DNA of 64,000 nucleotides from Gammaproteobacteria bacterium (GTDB taxonomy: Bacteria > Pseudomonadota > Gammaproteobacteria > HyVt-429), in the NCBI GenBank assembly GCA_013152415.1, contig JAADGI010000006.1, forward strand, positions 27,725 to 91,724. Direction: 5' to 3'. Below the pieces are notes generated by a model. It was not told where the DNA came from and did not search any database. It saw only the letters and a list, made by a program, of their open reading frames with translations. Each line of letters begins with the position of its first letter. Position 1 is the first letter of the stretch. The position numbers and the translations under genes are program-made. Below are positions 16,801-24,646 of this stretch, in pieces.

Positions 16801-17511
16801 ATGTACAGCTGCCCCTGTCAGATTGACGAATGCGTCCTGTGCGAGGCCCAACTCTTTTCCGGGCTGTCGTCGAAGCAGGTTTGTGAGGTCCGCGGTATGC
16901 TGACAAAACACCACTATGAGCCCCGGCAAACCCTGTTTCGCGAGGGTGACACCAGTGCGCGGCTCTATGTGGTACGTAGCGGCCAGGTCAAATTAACCAC
17001 ATCCCTGCCAGATGGGCGCGAGCAGATCCTGCGCCTGGGGGTGGCAGGTCACCTGCTGGGTTTTGAGGCCGTCGAGGACGAGGTCTACCCCTATACGGCA
17101 GAGGCCGTGACGTCGGTACAGACCTGTGGAATATTACATAAAGACATGTTGCAGGCCATCGAGCAACACCCCAAGGTTTCATTGCGCGTGATCCATAGCC
17201 TGAACCAGGAATTGGAGCAATCCCTCGGCATGATTCGTGACTTGGGCCTGAAATCTGCGCCGGAGAAGGTGGCCTCATTTATCCTCTCCCTGGTGCCCAC
17301 CCGGGGGGCACCCCTGCGTGAACTCAACCTTCCCCTATCACGGCTGGAAATGGCTGCCATGCTGGGCCTGACCGAAGAGACGGTGAGCCGGGTAATGGCG
17401 GAACTCCGACGTGAGGCCGTCATCGAAGGGTCCAGGAGGCATGTCGAGATACTTGATCACAACCGCTTGCAAAACATGGCCGGCTCGGGCTCGGTACAGC
17501 CCCCGCAATGA
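16801..17511 (+). CDS. FNR-type Crp-family regulator with N-terminal cysteine cluster
   Basis: A 236-residue Crp/Fnr-family regulator. The N-terminus has Cys at 4, 6, 11, 14 and 27, and Cys109 (SVQTCGI) sits where FNR has its fourth cluster ligand (Cys122 in E. coli). An oxygen-sensitive Fe-S cluster is therefore likely, though the Cys spacing is not that of E. coli FNR. A cyclic-nucleotide-like domain spans about 18-135, a dimer helix follows, and the HTH reads LGLTEETVSRVMAELR; the E-T-V-S-R recognition helix matches FNR's specificity for TTGAT-N4-ATCAA. Two such boxes lie upstream of the neighbouring divergent operons. No clear ribosome site precedes the ATG. Confidence 0.85.
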   Translation: MYSCPCQIDECVLCEAQLFSGLSSKQVCEVRGMLTKHHYEPRQTLFREGDTSARLYVVRSGQVKLTTSLPDGREQILRLGVAGHLLGFEAVEDEVYPYTAEAVTSVQTCGILHKDMLQAIEQHPKVSLRVIHSLNQELEQSLGMIRDLGLKSAPEKVASFILSLVPTRGAPLRELNLPLSRLEMAAMLGLTEETVSRVMAELRREAVIEGSRRHVEILDHNRLQNMAGSGSVQPPQ

Positions 17512-17621
17512 CCCGGCAATAGAGCAAGACCTGCGGCATACACCCAACCATTGGGCAATGACCTAGACAAGAAAAGCGATTGTCTTGTTGGCCTGCCTAC
17601 GGACATCACATACCCACAAAC

Positions 17622-18011
17622 TCAAGCCACCAGGGCCTGGGCCACCTTGTCCAGACGACCGCGCACCTCTTGTGCCAATTCTGATATTTCCGGCCTATTC
17701 ACCAAGGTCAATACCGCCTTGGGGTCCATAAAGGCAACGGTCACCGAACCATCATCTTCCTCACGCACCACAACATTGCACGGTAATAGCAACCCAATGT
17801 CCGGCTCGGCCTCTATCGCCTGGTGCGCCAATGGCGGATTGCAGGCCCCCAATATCTTGTAAGGACGTCTATCGACACCCAACTTGGCCTTAAGTGTAGC
17901 TTGCACATCTATTTCCGTCAGAATACCAAACCCCTCTTTTTTTAATTCATCGCTAACCCGCACCACAGCATCGTCGAAATTATCAGAAACTTTTACATTG
18001 AACCCATACAT
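17622..18011 (-). CDS. DUF302 family protein
   Basis: The start at MYGFNVKVSD has a GGAG site; 129 residues, soluble, no signal peptide. The features are those of DUF302: an F.....rv...L...GFgILteIDv...l start, then YKILGACNPPLAHQAI, LLLPCNVVVRE and a closing MDP......N. The conserved CNP and LPCN cysteines could bind metal, and homologues often occur in heavy-metal and thiosulfate-oxidation loci. Function unknown. It lies 83 bp after the YVTN gene and is probably co-transcribed with it. Confidence 0.85.
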   Translation of the reverse strand: MYGFNVKVSDNFDDAVVRVSDELKKEGFGILTEIDVQATLKAKLGVDRRPYKILGACNPPLAHQAIEAEPDIGLLLPCNVVVREEDDGSVTVAFMDPKAVLTLVNRPEISELAQEVRGRLDKVAQALVA

Positions 18012-18094
18012 TATCGCGTACTCCAAAGTTAATAAAATCAGTGGCTCCACATTATCCGTTATTGCGGGGAGCCACACACTGAATCAGTAGCCAC

Positions 18095-19150
18095 TTAGTC
18101 GACTACAGCCATCTGATGACCAAAGCCTTTGGTTTTAATTTCCCCCAAAACAGCCAGGGTTTTCTGGTCCACCACCCAGATCTTGGGCAACTTACGACTG
18201 GAAACATACAATTTACCTGTTCCGCGGATTGTAGTCACATGATAGGGCGCTGGTGATAAGGACACAGATTGTTGTTCGCCAGTGGCAAGATCAAGAGTGA
18301 CCAACTTATTCCCCGCCTTGCTGGCAACAAACAACGTCTTGCCGTCATCGGACAATGAAATCCCGTGCGGACTCTTACCCACAGAATAGATCTGGGTGAC
18401 CTTACCCGTTTTTAGCGCGATGACTGCCACCGTACCATCACCCACGTTATTGACATACAGCTTTGACCCATCCGGTGATATCGCCAAGTGCTCAGGGGCC
18501 TTACCGGCGATCAAATTACGGGTCACAATCCAGGTCGCGGTATCGATTTCACTGATGGTGCCGTTTCCCACATTGCTGACGTAAATATGTTTGCCATCAC
18601 CGCTTATTACTGCATAGTTTGGCATGGGGCCCGTGGATACAGTCTTGATGAGTTTATAGGTCTTCAAGTCAATAACACTGATACTGCCGGTCGAGGTGTG
18701 GGTGGAAATTCCATAGCGACCATCTGGCGTCACCAGATTGTGGTGTACCGCACCCTTCACCTCAACACGCTGCAACCGCTTCTTACTCAGCACATCGATA
18801 ATATCAATATGACTCAAACCGATGCTTGAAGCGGCACCTGTTGCAGGCATCTTGTGGTGACTCAGGTGTTCGGCCTCAGACATGCCTTCTGGCTTGGGAG
18901 GCACCTTTCCCTGAGCCGCTACCCGTTCCTGATTACTGCCGACAACCAACAGCTTGCCATCCGCTGTGACGGCCAGTCCGTGCGGGTTCACCAGTCCACC
19001 GATGGCACCTACTTTCTCTCCCGTGGCAGCGTCGATGATGGTGATTTCGTTGGCACTACCTAAGGGCACATATACCGTAGGAGCCGCCATCACCCCGGAG
19101 GTAGTGAACACCACCAAGGCAAATGTTGAAAATCGAGCCAATAAACTCAT
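18095..19150 (-). CDS. Secreted YVTN-family beta-propeller protein
   Basis: The start at MSLLARFSTF follows GGAGGG by 7 bases; 351 residues. A signal peptide (about 1-22) precedes a seven-bladed-type propeller made of repeats such as GNGTISEIDTATW, GDGTVAVIALKTG and GNKLVTLDLATGEQ, each preceded by a (K)LYVxNVG strand. A His-rich loop (AEHLSHHKMP) lies at about residues 95-104. YVTN/NHL propellers act as periplasmic scaffolds or binding proteins; no catalytic motif is visible. The upstream region holds an R1 repeat, a truncated reading frame and a MerR-type promoter, suggesting a metal-responsive transcript. Confidence 0.8.
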   Translation of the reverse strand: MSLLARFSTFALVVFTTSGVMAAPTVYVPLGSANEITIIDAATGEKVGAIGGLVNPHGLAVTADGKLLVVGSNQERVAAQGKVPPKPEGMSEAEHLSHHKMPATGAASSIGLSHIDIIDVLSKKRLQRVEVKGAVHHNLVTPDGRYGISTHTSTGSISVIDLKTYKLIKTVSTGPMPNYAVISGDGKHIYVSNVGNGTISEIDTATWIVTRNLIAGKAPEHLAISPDGSKLYVNNVGDGTVAVIALKTGKVTQIYSVGKSPHGISLSDDGKTLFVASKAGNKLVTLDLATGEQQSVSLSPAPYHVTTIRGTGKLYVSSRKLPKIWVVDQKTLAVLGEIKTKGFGHQMAVVD

Positions 19151-19183
19151 AACCAAACCCTCCAATTAAATTTCCTTGATGTA

Positions 19184-19275
19184 CCAAGAAAAACGAAAGT
19201 TACCCGACATCCTTTATCAGCGGGTGTTGGCAGCATGGACGCTGCCATCAAGCGTACAGGGATGTATTCACCGCC
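19184..19275. repeat. Repeat family R1, copy 1 (truncated)
   Basis: It begins with the arm CCAAGAAAAACGAAAG, then TTACCCGACATCC and the core with GTTGGCAGCATGGACGCTGCC, and stops after ATTCACCG. The second terminal repeat found in copies 2 and 3 is missing. It covers the end of the small reading frame at 19248-19298. Confidence 0.75.
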
Positions 19276-19298
19276 ACCCATAACAGTAGATCCATCAT
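19248..19298 (-). pseudogene. Small reading frame cut off by the R1 repeat
   Basis: A strong ribosome site (AAGGAGGGGG) precedes ATG ATG, and the frame reads MMDLLLWVAV before running into the R1 repeat, where NTSLYA and a stop are repeat-derived. It lies directly behind a MerR-type promoter. The first ten codons look like the start of a membrane or secreted protein whose remainder has been lost. A 16-residue leader peptide is an alternative. Confidence 0.4.
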
Positions 19299-19337
19299 GC
19301 CCCCTCCTTGCCATCGAGATAATTTACAATACGTCAT

Positions 19338-19368
19338 ACTCTAAGGCTTAGAGCTACTCGCAGGTCAA
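19338..19368 (-). promoter_or_regulatory. MerR-type promoter upstream of the YVTN-DUF302 genes
   Basis: TTGACC (19363-19368) is followed by a 19-bp spacer and TAGAGT (19338-19343) on the minus strand. The operator core, CCTGCGAGTAGCTC, matches the copA-operon promoter (CCTGAGAGTAACTC). The -10 is weaker than in the other two. Confidence 0.55.
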
Positions 19369-19415
19369 GGAGGCGGTAATCCTCTATTAGGTCCGATCAC
19401 AGCAAGGGATATAGG

Positions 19416-19443
19416 CAAAAAAGAGGGCCCAGTAGACCCTCTT
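19416..19443 (-). terminator. Terminator after the CopA-CopB-cytochrome operon
   Basis: AAGAGGG and CCCTCTT arms (19421-19443) with a 9-nt loop are followed on the minus strand by a T run. It lies about 80 bp after the monoheme cytochrome stop. Confidence 0.75.
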
Positions 19444-19520
19444 CCACGCAAAGCACTCGGAAAAGAGGCCTCACAGCACTGCCGAATACTCAGAAAATGT
19501 ATTCAGCAATATAATATCGT

Positions 19521-20000
19521 CTAGTGGTGAGGACGCCCCTTGCTCCAGATTTCGTATGCCTTGTCTGGCCATAATGATGTGAACCAGGTAATGACAGCAT
19601 CTGCCTCACTGTCGGACAATTTACCCGCAAAAGGTGGCATGCTACCACCGATCTTTTTGGTGCCCTGCATAATCGTACGCAGTAGTGCGGACCTTTGATG
19701 GTGCCAGGCATGGCCTGTGCCATTTAGAGGAGGGGGGGTGTATTTGCCATCTGGTCCCTTAATTTTCCAAGTCGGATTACCTTCTGCCTTAACGCCGTGA
19801 CACACCGAACAATTTTTGCTAAAAATCTGCTCACCACGTTTTATATCGGCGAATACCAAACCCCGTTTATCCTTCTTGTAAGGGATACCACCAACACTGG
19901 CCCCGGAACCAGCACTGTTTTCCGCTGCCTGTGCCAATGGGTACCCGGTTGAGGCCAACAACAAAACCACAACGAATGAATACAAATTAATTTTTTTCAT
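19521..20000 (-). CDS. Monoheme c-type cytochrome of the copper locus
   Basis: The start at MKKINLYSF has AGGAGT upstream; 159 residues. A signal peptide ends near AQA (about residue 25), and one heme motif CSVCHG lies at 64-69. Distal Met candidates are in the segment GGSMPPFAG, typical of class I cytochromes. It lies 85 bp after copB and before a terminator, as last gene of the multicopper oxidase operon. It may accept electrons released when CopA oxidises cuprous copper, but this is inference. Confidence 0.85.
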   Translation of the reverse strand: MKKINLYSFVVVLLLASTGYPLAQAAENSAGSGASVGGIPYKKDKRGLVFADIKRGEQIFSKNCSVCHGVKAEGNPTWKIKGPDGKYTPPPLNGTGHAWHHQRSALLRTIMQGTKKIGGSMPPFAGKLSDSEADAVITWFTSLWPDKAYEIWSKGRPHH

Positions 20001-20085
20001 CAAAGACTCCTGCCCGGTATCAGTCATTACTGACATCGGAATAGATTGATATGACGCAAACAGAGAAGCCTGTTTACCCATTTGC

Positions 20086-20793
20086 TTAAAACCAAACTCG
20101 AATACCAGCCACCCATTGAAGGTCCTCGCTGGGTTCACCCGCTACGCGGGCAAGATCTGCCGTACCTCCGAACTTCTTAATCCAGTTTACCCCAACATAG
20201 GGCGCAAACTCCCGCCGAATCTCGTAACGTAGACGCAAGCCTAACTCCATGTCGGACAAACCTGATCCTACCCCTATTACCGGATCATCTTTGCCATACA
20301 GGTTAAACTCGATGTCCGGTGTCAGTATGAGTCGCTGGGTAATCAAAAACTCATACTCAGCCTCCAGCCGTGCTGCAGTGCGGCCATCAGTGCCAACAAA
20401 CAGGGCAGCATCTACTTCAAAAAAGTAGGGGGCCAAACCCTGTACCCCAAAAACGGCCCAATCCCGATTGGGTTCAGGCCGAATATCCCGACGCCAACCG
20501 GCTTGCAGATCCCAATACTTGGCGATGGATTGACTGTACAAGAATTGTATCTCGGCCTCTTCGGTGTTCCCTGCGGCACGCTCACCCTCCGTTTTTATCC
20601 ATATTTTCTTCAGATCGTAGCCAACCCAAGCTTGTGCATCCCATACAAAGCGGTCACCACCCTGCGCATCACGCAACTCAAATTGATCGGTCCTGACAAA
20701 GGTCAATAAGGGATCGTCAATCATTTCACCGGCGAAGACCATGGTAGTAGAGGCAACGAAACCACCCAAAGCAAATAAAGCACATTTTTTCAT
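20086..20793 (-). CDS. copB: Outer-membrane copper resistance protein B
   Basis: A 235-residue CopB/PcoB-family protein. After a signal peptide (about 1-21) it has the family opening DDPLLTFVRTDQFELR, then WDAQAWVGYDLKKIWIKTEGE, and ends in Phe as outer-membrane barrels do. The usual Met/His-rich N-terminal extension is missing, so it is a short form. It begins 11 bp after the multicopper oxidase gene and has a GAGGAGAG site. CopB works with CopA to sequester or export copper at the outer membrane. Confidence 0.9.
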   Translation of the reverse strand: MKKCALFALGGFVASTTMVFAGEMIDDPLLTFVRTDQFELRDAQGGDRFVWDAQAWVGYDLKKIWIKTEGERAAGNTEEAEIQFLYSQSIAKYWDLQAGWRRDIRPEPNRDWAVFGVQGLAPYFFEVDAALFVGTDGRTAARLEAEYEFLITQRLILTPDIEFNLYGKDDPVIGVGSGLSDMELGLRLRYEIRREFAPYVGVNWIKKFGGTADLARVAGEPSEDLQWVAGIRVWF

Positions 20794-20804
20794 TGTCTCT
20801 CTCC

Positions 20805-22556
20805 TCAGCTCACTACGACTTTACGAAACATGCCCAGCATGTGGTACAAGAGGTGGCAATGAAAGGCCCACCCGCCCTTGGCATCCGCAGTGACCAGATA
20901 GCTTATCTTCGAGCCCGGCTGTACGCTAACAACGTGCTTACGCGGTATACGCTTGTTATCCCCAGTCTCAAGATCACTCCACATCCCGTGCAGATGCATG
21001 GGATGATTCATCATGGTGTCGTTGACAAAGGAGAAACGAACCCGCTCACCGAATTTGAGCCGTATAGGGTCTGCGTCAGCAAATTTAATGCCGTTGATAG
21101 ACCACATGTAGCGACTCATATTGCCAGTGAGGTGTAGTTTGATTTCGCGGCTGGGCTCACGGGGATCCGGGGTTGGATAGAGATTACGTAAATCGGCATA
21201 GCTCAATACCCGTCGCCCATTATTACGCAGACCAATGCCTGGGTCATCCAACTGTTGTTGCGGATTTTCGGCACGCATGTCCACATGGGGGCCATACTCG
21301 GTGGCGGCGTGAGCAATGCCACTGCCACCACCGTGCATACTGTGGTCCATGGCCATCGGCTTGGACTTGCCACCACCGTGCATGCTGTGATCCATGGTCG
21401 CCATACTCATACCCATCTCACCATGACCCAATATGGGCGCCAAATCATACTCGGGGACCGGTGCGCTCAGGGACAGATCCGGGGTCAAGGTCCCCCGTGC
21501 ATGACCGGTACGGTCTATGGTCTGGGCAAAAATAGTGTAAGCCCGATCATCCTTGGGTTCGACGACGACATCATAGGTCTCGGCCACAGCGATACGGAAT
21601 TCATCCACCGTCACTGGCTCGATATTCTGGCCGTCGGCCGCCACTACAGTCATCTTCAGGCCAGGTATACGCACATCAAAAAAGGTCATAGCGGAACCAT
21701 TAACGAAGCGCAGGCGTACTTTTTCTCCACGCTTAAACAAGCCCGCCCAGCCCCTAGCCGGGGTCTGCCCATTCATCAGATAGGTATAGGTATAAGCGGT
21801 CACATCCGACAAGTCCCGATCACTCATGCGCATGGTGTTCCACATCTTGCGTTCGCTAAAGGTTTGCGCCACACCCTTGTCACGGATATCCCGCAACAGA
21901 TCCATGCCGGTCCGCTCATTGAAGTTGTAGTAGCCGCTCATTTTTTTGAGCTTTGCATATATTCTGCTTGGGTTTTCATCTGACCAATCGGACAACACCA
22001 CCACGTGGTCACGATCATAAGCAACAGGATCGGATTGCTTCGGATCAATAACAATGGCACCGTACATTCCGGTTTGCTCCTGAAACCCGGAGTGACTGTG
22101 ATACCAGTATGTACCGTTTTGGTTAACATCAAATTCGTAGGTAAAAGTTTCTCCGGGCTTAATACCGTCATAGCTGATACCCGGTACACCATCCATATGG
22201 GTGGGCAATATAATGCCGTGCCAATGAATAGAACTATCATGGGCCAAATTATTGGTCACCCGCAGGGTCACTCGTTCACCTTCACGCCAACGTAAAACCG
22301 GAGACGGTATGGATCCATTAACAGTGGTGGCGGGCCGTGGTGAACCCGTGAAGTTGGCTTGCTGACTGCCGATACTTAGATCAAAACTGCGCCCCCTTAA
22401 TATCTGGGGCCGAGATACCGTTCCTGATTCGGCGCGGCTTGAGAGGGGTGATAACCCCAGGCCAGTCAATAGACCCCCTGCGGCCAAACCTTGGACAAAC
22501 CGCCGTCTAGGAAGGTTTAACTCCTGCCCTGCGGCAGAAATAATTCTTGATGTCAT
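20805..22556 (-). CDS. copA: CopA/PcoA-type multicopper oxidase (periplasmic copper resistance)
   Basis: The start is placed at MTSRIISAAG, giving 583 residues and a clear Tat signal (LPRRRFVQGLAAGG). All four copper-binding blocks are present: SIHWHG, YWYHSHSG, HPMHLHGMW and AFHCHLLYHMLGMF, whose C...H...M supplies the type 1 site. A Met/His-rich insert near residues 385-425 holds two copies of MDHSMHGGG and GHGEMGMSM, typical of cuprous-oxidase CopA. It oxidises Cu(I) in the periplasm. It is first in an operon with copB and a cytochrome. The name copA is shared with the unrelated ATPase at 1622-4036. Confidence 0.93.
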   Translation of the reverse strand: MTSRIISAAGQELNLPRRRFVQGLAAGGLLTGLGLSPLSSRAESGTVSRPQILRGRSFDLSIGSQQANFTGSPRPATTVNGSIPSPVLRWREGERVTLRVTNNLAHDSSIHWHGIILPTHMDGVPGISYDGIKPGETFTYEFDVNQNGTYWYHSHSGFQEQTGMYGAIVIDPKQSDPVAYDRDHVVVLSDWSDENPSRIYAKLKKMSGYYNFNERTGMDLLRDIRDKGVAQTFSERKMWNTMRMSDRDLSDVTAYTYTYLMNGQTPARGWAGLFKRGEKVRLRFVNGSAMTFFDVRIPGLKMTVVAADGQNIEPVTVDEFRIAVAETYDVVVEPKDDRAYTIFAQTIDRTGHARGTLTPDLSLSAPVPEYDLAPILGHGEMGMSMATMDHSMHGGGKSKPMAMDHSMHGGGSGIAHAATEYGPHVDMRAENPQQQLDDPGIGLRNNGRRVLSYADLRNLYPTPDPREPSREIKLHLTGNMSRYMWSINGIKFADADPIRLKFGERVRFSFVNDTMMNHPMHLHGMWSDLETGDNKRIPRKHVVSVQPGSKISYLVTADAKGGWAFHCHLLYHMLGMFRKVVVS

Positions 22557-22712
22557 TACTATATCCCTGTTCTTTAAAAGACATTGGTCCGACCGTGCCC
22601 AGCCTCGGGCCTGCACGTAACCAATGGATTAGAAAAAATGGCTGTCGCCTAAATAAAATCCGGACAGCACTAAATTCACGCAGACTAAATACCGTCCGCG
22701 CAAATATTTATT

Positions 22713-23063
22713 CTATAAGAAAAAGGATATGGGGGGCCTAAAGCTGGGAGGATAATTGATATCGCGATAGCTTAGAGCGTCATTGACGGTCGTCCTACTA
22801 TCGACGGGCAATACACTAAGTAAAGAAAGGCTAGGAATAGTCTGGGACAAATGACCGCAGCCCCCACACATATGCTGGCATTGCACACCCGCACACTGAG
22901 TTTGATGGGACCTGTCGCAACCACTATGACTGTCCAGATTCACCACACTGCTGGTATCGCCGGCATGGCCCACAGACATCACTTGAGGCAACATGGGACT
23001 TAAGACCAATACCCCTATCAACAGTAGGGTGAACAGCCTGTTTTTATGCGGGTGGCGCTTCAT
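22713..23063 (-). CDS. Secreted Cys/His-rich small protein of the copper locus
   Basis: The start at MKRHPHKNRL gives 116 residues with a signal peptide (about 1-32). The mature part has a dense metal-binding-like motif: GCDRSHQTQCAGVQCQHMCG then GCGH. This resembles DUF2946-type proteins, but similarity is loose. No good ribosome site is seen; a longer start 18 codons upstream is possible. It sits about 155 bp upstream of the multicopper oxidase gene in the same orientation. A periplasmic copper-binding or chaperone role is inferred from composition and position. Confidence 0.55.
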   Translation of the reverse strand: MKRHPHKNRLFTLLLIGVLVLSPMLPQVMSVGHAGDTSSVVNLDSHSGCDRSHQTQCAGVQCQHMCGGCGHLSQTIPSLSLLSVLPVDSRTTVNDALSYRDINYPPSFRPPISFFL

Positions 23064-23292
23064 CAAGTGTAGATTATATTCAAGTGTTTTCAGGTTGAAA
23101 GCGGTAGACCACGCCAATTGTCTTTAGTTCCAGGGGGTCGCACTTCCCCTAATTGAAGTGAGCCTGAAGCGGCAAACTGCCTTGAGCCCGTTAATCCAGT
23201 CATTGCTATCCAGACCACAGGGAGGTGACATCCCGTTTAGTAGTCGCTATGCTCATAATTTCCACGTCAACCTATCAATACAAAGGAAGGTC

Positions 23293-23841
23293 ATGAAAAT
23301 CAAAACACTAATCCTCGGGACGACTATACTCTTTACTGTTGGCTCTATAGCCACAACCGGCTTCGCTGGCTCGGAACACAACCATGCTCAAGAAAAAGCT
23401 GATCACCACCAACCCGGCAAAGACACTCACCCAGGGGAGCACATGGGTCACATGAACGATGTGCTGCAAAAACTAAAGAGCGAGTTGGGTGACACATATA
23501 ATCAGCCCGTACCGGCAGCCACCAAAGAACAACTAACTGTTGGCAAAAAAATATTCACCCAATCATGTGTAGCCTGTCATGGTGAGGGTGGTAAAGGGGA
23601 CGGCCCAGCAGCAGCCGCGTTCAAACAAAAGCCAGCCGACTTCACCGACCCTGAACACTCGAAATTTTATTCTGACCAAGGGCGTATGTATATCATTAAA
23701 AAAGGTGTTACAGGGACTCCTATGTCAAGCTGGGAAGGCGTACTCAACGAAAAAGAAATACAGTCTGTACACGCTTATGTACGCTCACTAAGAACCACCA
23801 AAAACAAAGAAGAACATGGTCACGATGATCATAGTCATTAA
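23293..23841 (+). CDS. His-rich periplasmic monoheme cytochrome c
   Basis: The start at MKIKTLIL has AAGGAAGG upstream; 182 residues. The signal peptide ends near GFA (about 25). The mature protein begins with a His-rich stretch (EHNHAQEKADHHQPGKDTHP, then HMGHM) and ends with EEHGHDDHSH, either of which may bind metal. One heme motif CVACHG is at 92-97, with a distal Met near GTPMSSW. Cytochromes of this form serve small electron transfers; the His tails suggest a link with the copper genes nearby. It is transcribed away from the copper operon. Confidence 0.85.
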   Translation: MKIKTLILGTTILFTVGSIATTGFAGSEHNHAQEKADHHQPGKDTHPGEHMGHMNDVLQKLKSELGDTYNQPVPAATKEQLTVGKKIFTQSCVACHGEGGKGDGPAAAAFKQKPADFTDPEHSKFYSDQGRMYIIKKGVTGTPMSSWEGVLNEKEIQSVHAYVRSLRTTKNKEEHGHDDHSH

Positions 23842-23873
23842 AAACTTTCATTGCTGTTAGCAATACAATCAAA

Positions 23874-24641
23874 ATGCGCTTCTCGATCTCTATCATTGTC
23901 CCAACCTACAATGAACGCCCCAACATCGAGTTATTCGTATCAGAGTTGTTCGAAACTCTTAAACCACATCAAGATATTGATGCTGAATTGATTGTGGTGG
24001 ATGATAACTCACCGGATGGAACGGCGGCGGCTGTCCGCGCCTTGGCCAGCGACTATCCAGTTAAGGCCATTTGCCGGCCTGGAAAACAGGGCCTCGGGAC
24101 AGCCGTAATGGAGGGTTTTGCCGCGTCAAACCGACCCCTAGTAGCGGTAATGGATGGGGACCTTAGCCATGACCCTGCTGTGTTACCACAAATGATACGT
24201 GCTACGGCCGATAACGATCTGGCAGTAGGCAGCCGTTTCGGCGAGCAAAGTCGAGTGGAGCAATGGACCTTTGGCCGCAAGTGGCTGTCTTTAGCCGGTG
24301 TGGCCGTGGCCCGGCAATTGACGGGTCTGCAAGACCCCTTATCCGGTTATTTTTGTTTGCGTCGATCTGTACTGGACTCCATGCGCTATCCCCTGGTATC
24401 ACCCGGCTACAAGATTCTCTTGGAAATTATGATGAGCAAGGGGGTGCACACCCACCGCTCATTCGACTATACATTCCGCAAACGACAGTTCAGCACAAGT
24501 AAACTGAATCACAGGGAATACATACTCTTTATAAATCAATTGGTGGTTTTTGGATTTAGAAAGTTAGTGAGCCGACCATCCGAACAACCTGGTGGGAAAA
24601 CGGCTGACCACCGATCCGTAACCCGTTCGGGAAAAAATTAA
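23874..24641 (+). CDS. Family 2 glycosyltransferase, polyprenol-phosphate mannosyltransferase-like
   Basis: A 255-residue GT2 protein of the dolichol-phosphate mannose synthase group: IVPTYNERPNIELFV at the start, VVDDNSPDGT (about 41-50) and the metal-binding MDGDLSHDP (about 93-101). It lacks C-terminal membrane segments, so it is the soluble DPM1-like form that charges polyprenyl phosphate with a sugar. The C-terminal 40 residues are basic. It lies 5 bp before the radical SAM gene, so the two are probably one unit. Sugar and acceptor are not determinable. Confidence 0.85.
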   Translation: MRFSISIIVPTYNERPNIELFVSELFETLKPHQDIDAELIVVDDNSPDGTAAAVRALASDYPVKAICRPGKQGLGTAVMEGFAASNRPLVAVMDGDLSHDPAVLPQMIRATADNDLAVGSRFGEQSRVEQWTFGRKWLSLAGVAVARQLTGLQDPLSGYFCLRRSVLDSMRYPLVSPGYKILLEIMMSKGVHTHRSFDYTFRKRQFSTSKLNHREYILFINQLVVFGFRKLVSRPSEQPGGKTADHRSVTRSGKN

Positions 24642-24646
24642 CGCTT

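Noticed and set aside
20047..20060. TTGATATGACGCAA as an FNR box before the monoheme cytochrome
   Set aside because: Only one half site fits, and the gene is inside an operon.
21255..21983. Open frame of 242 codons on the plus strand
   Set aside because: Antisense to the multicopper oxidase; its composition mirrors the Met/His repeats.
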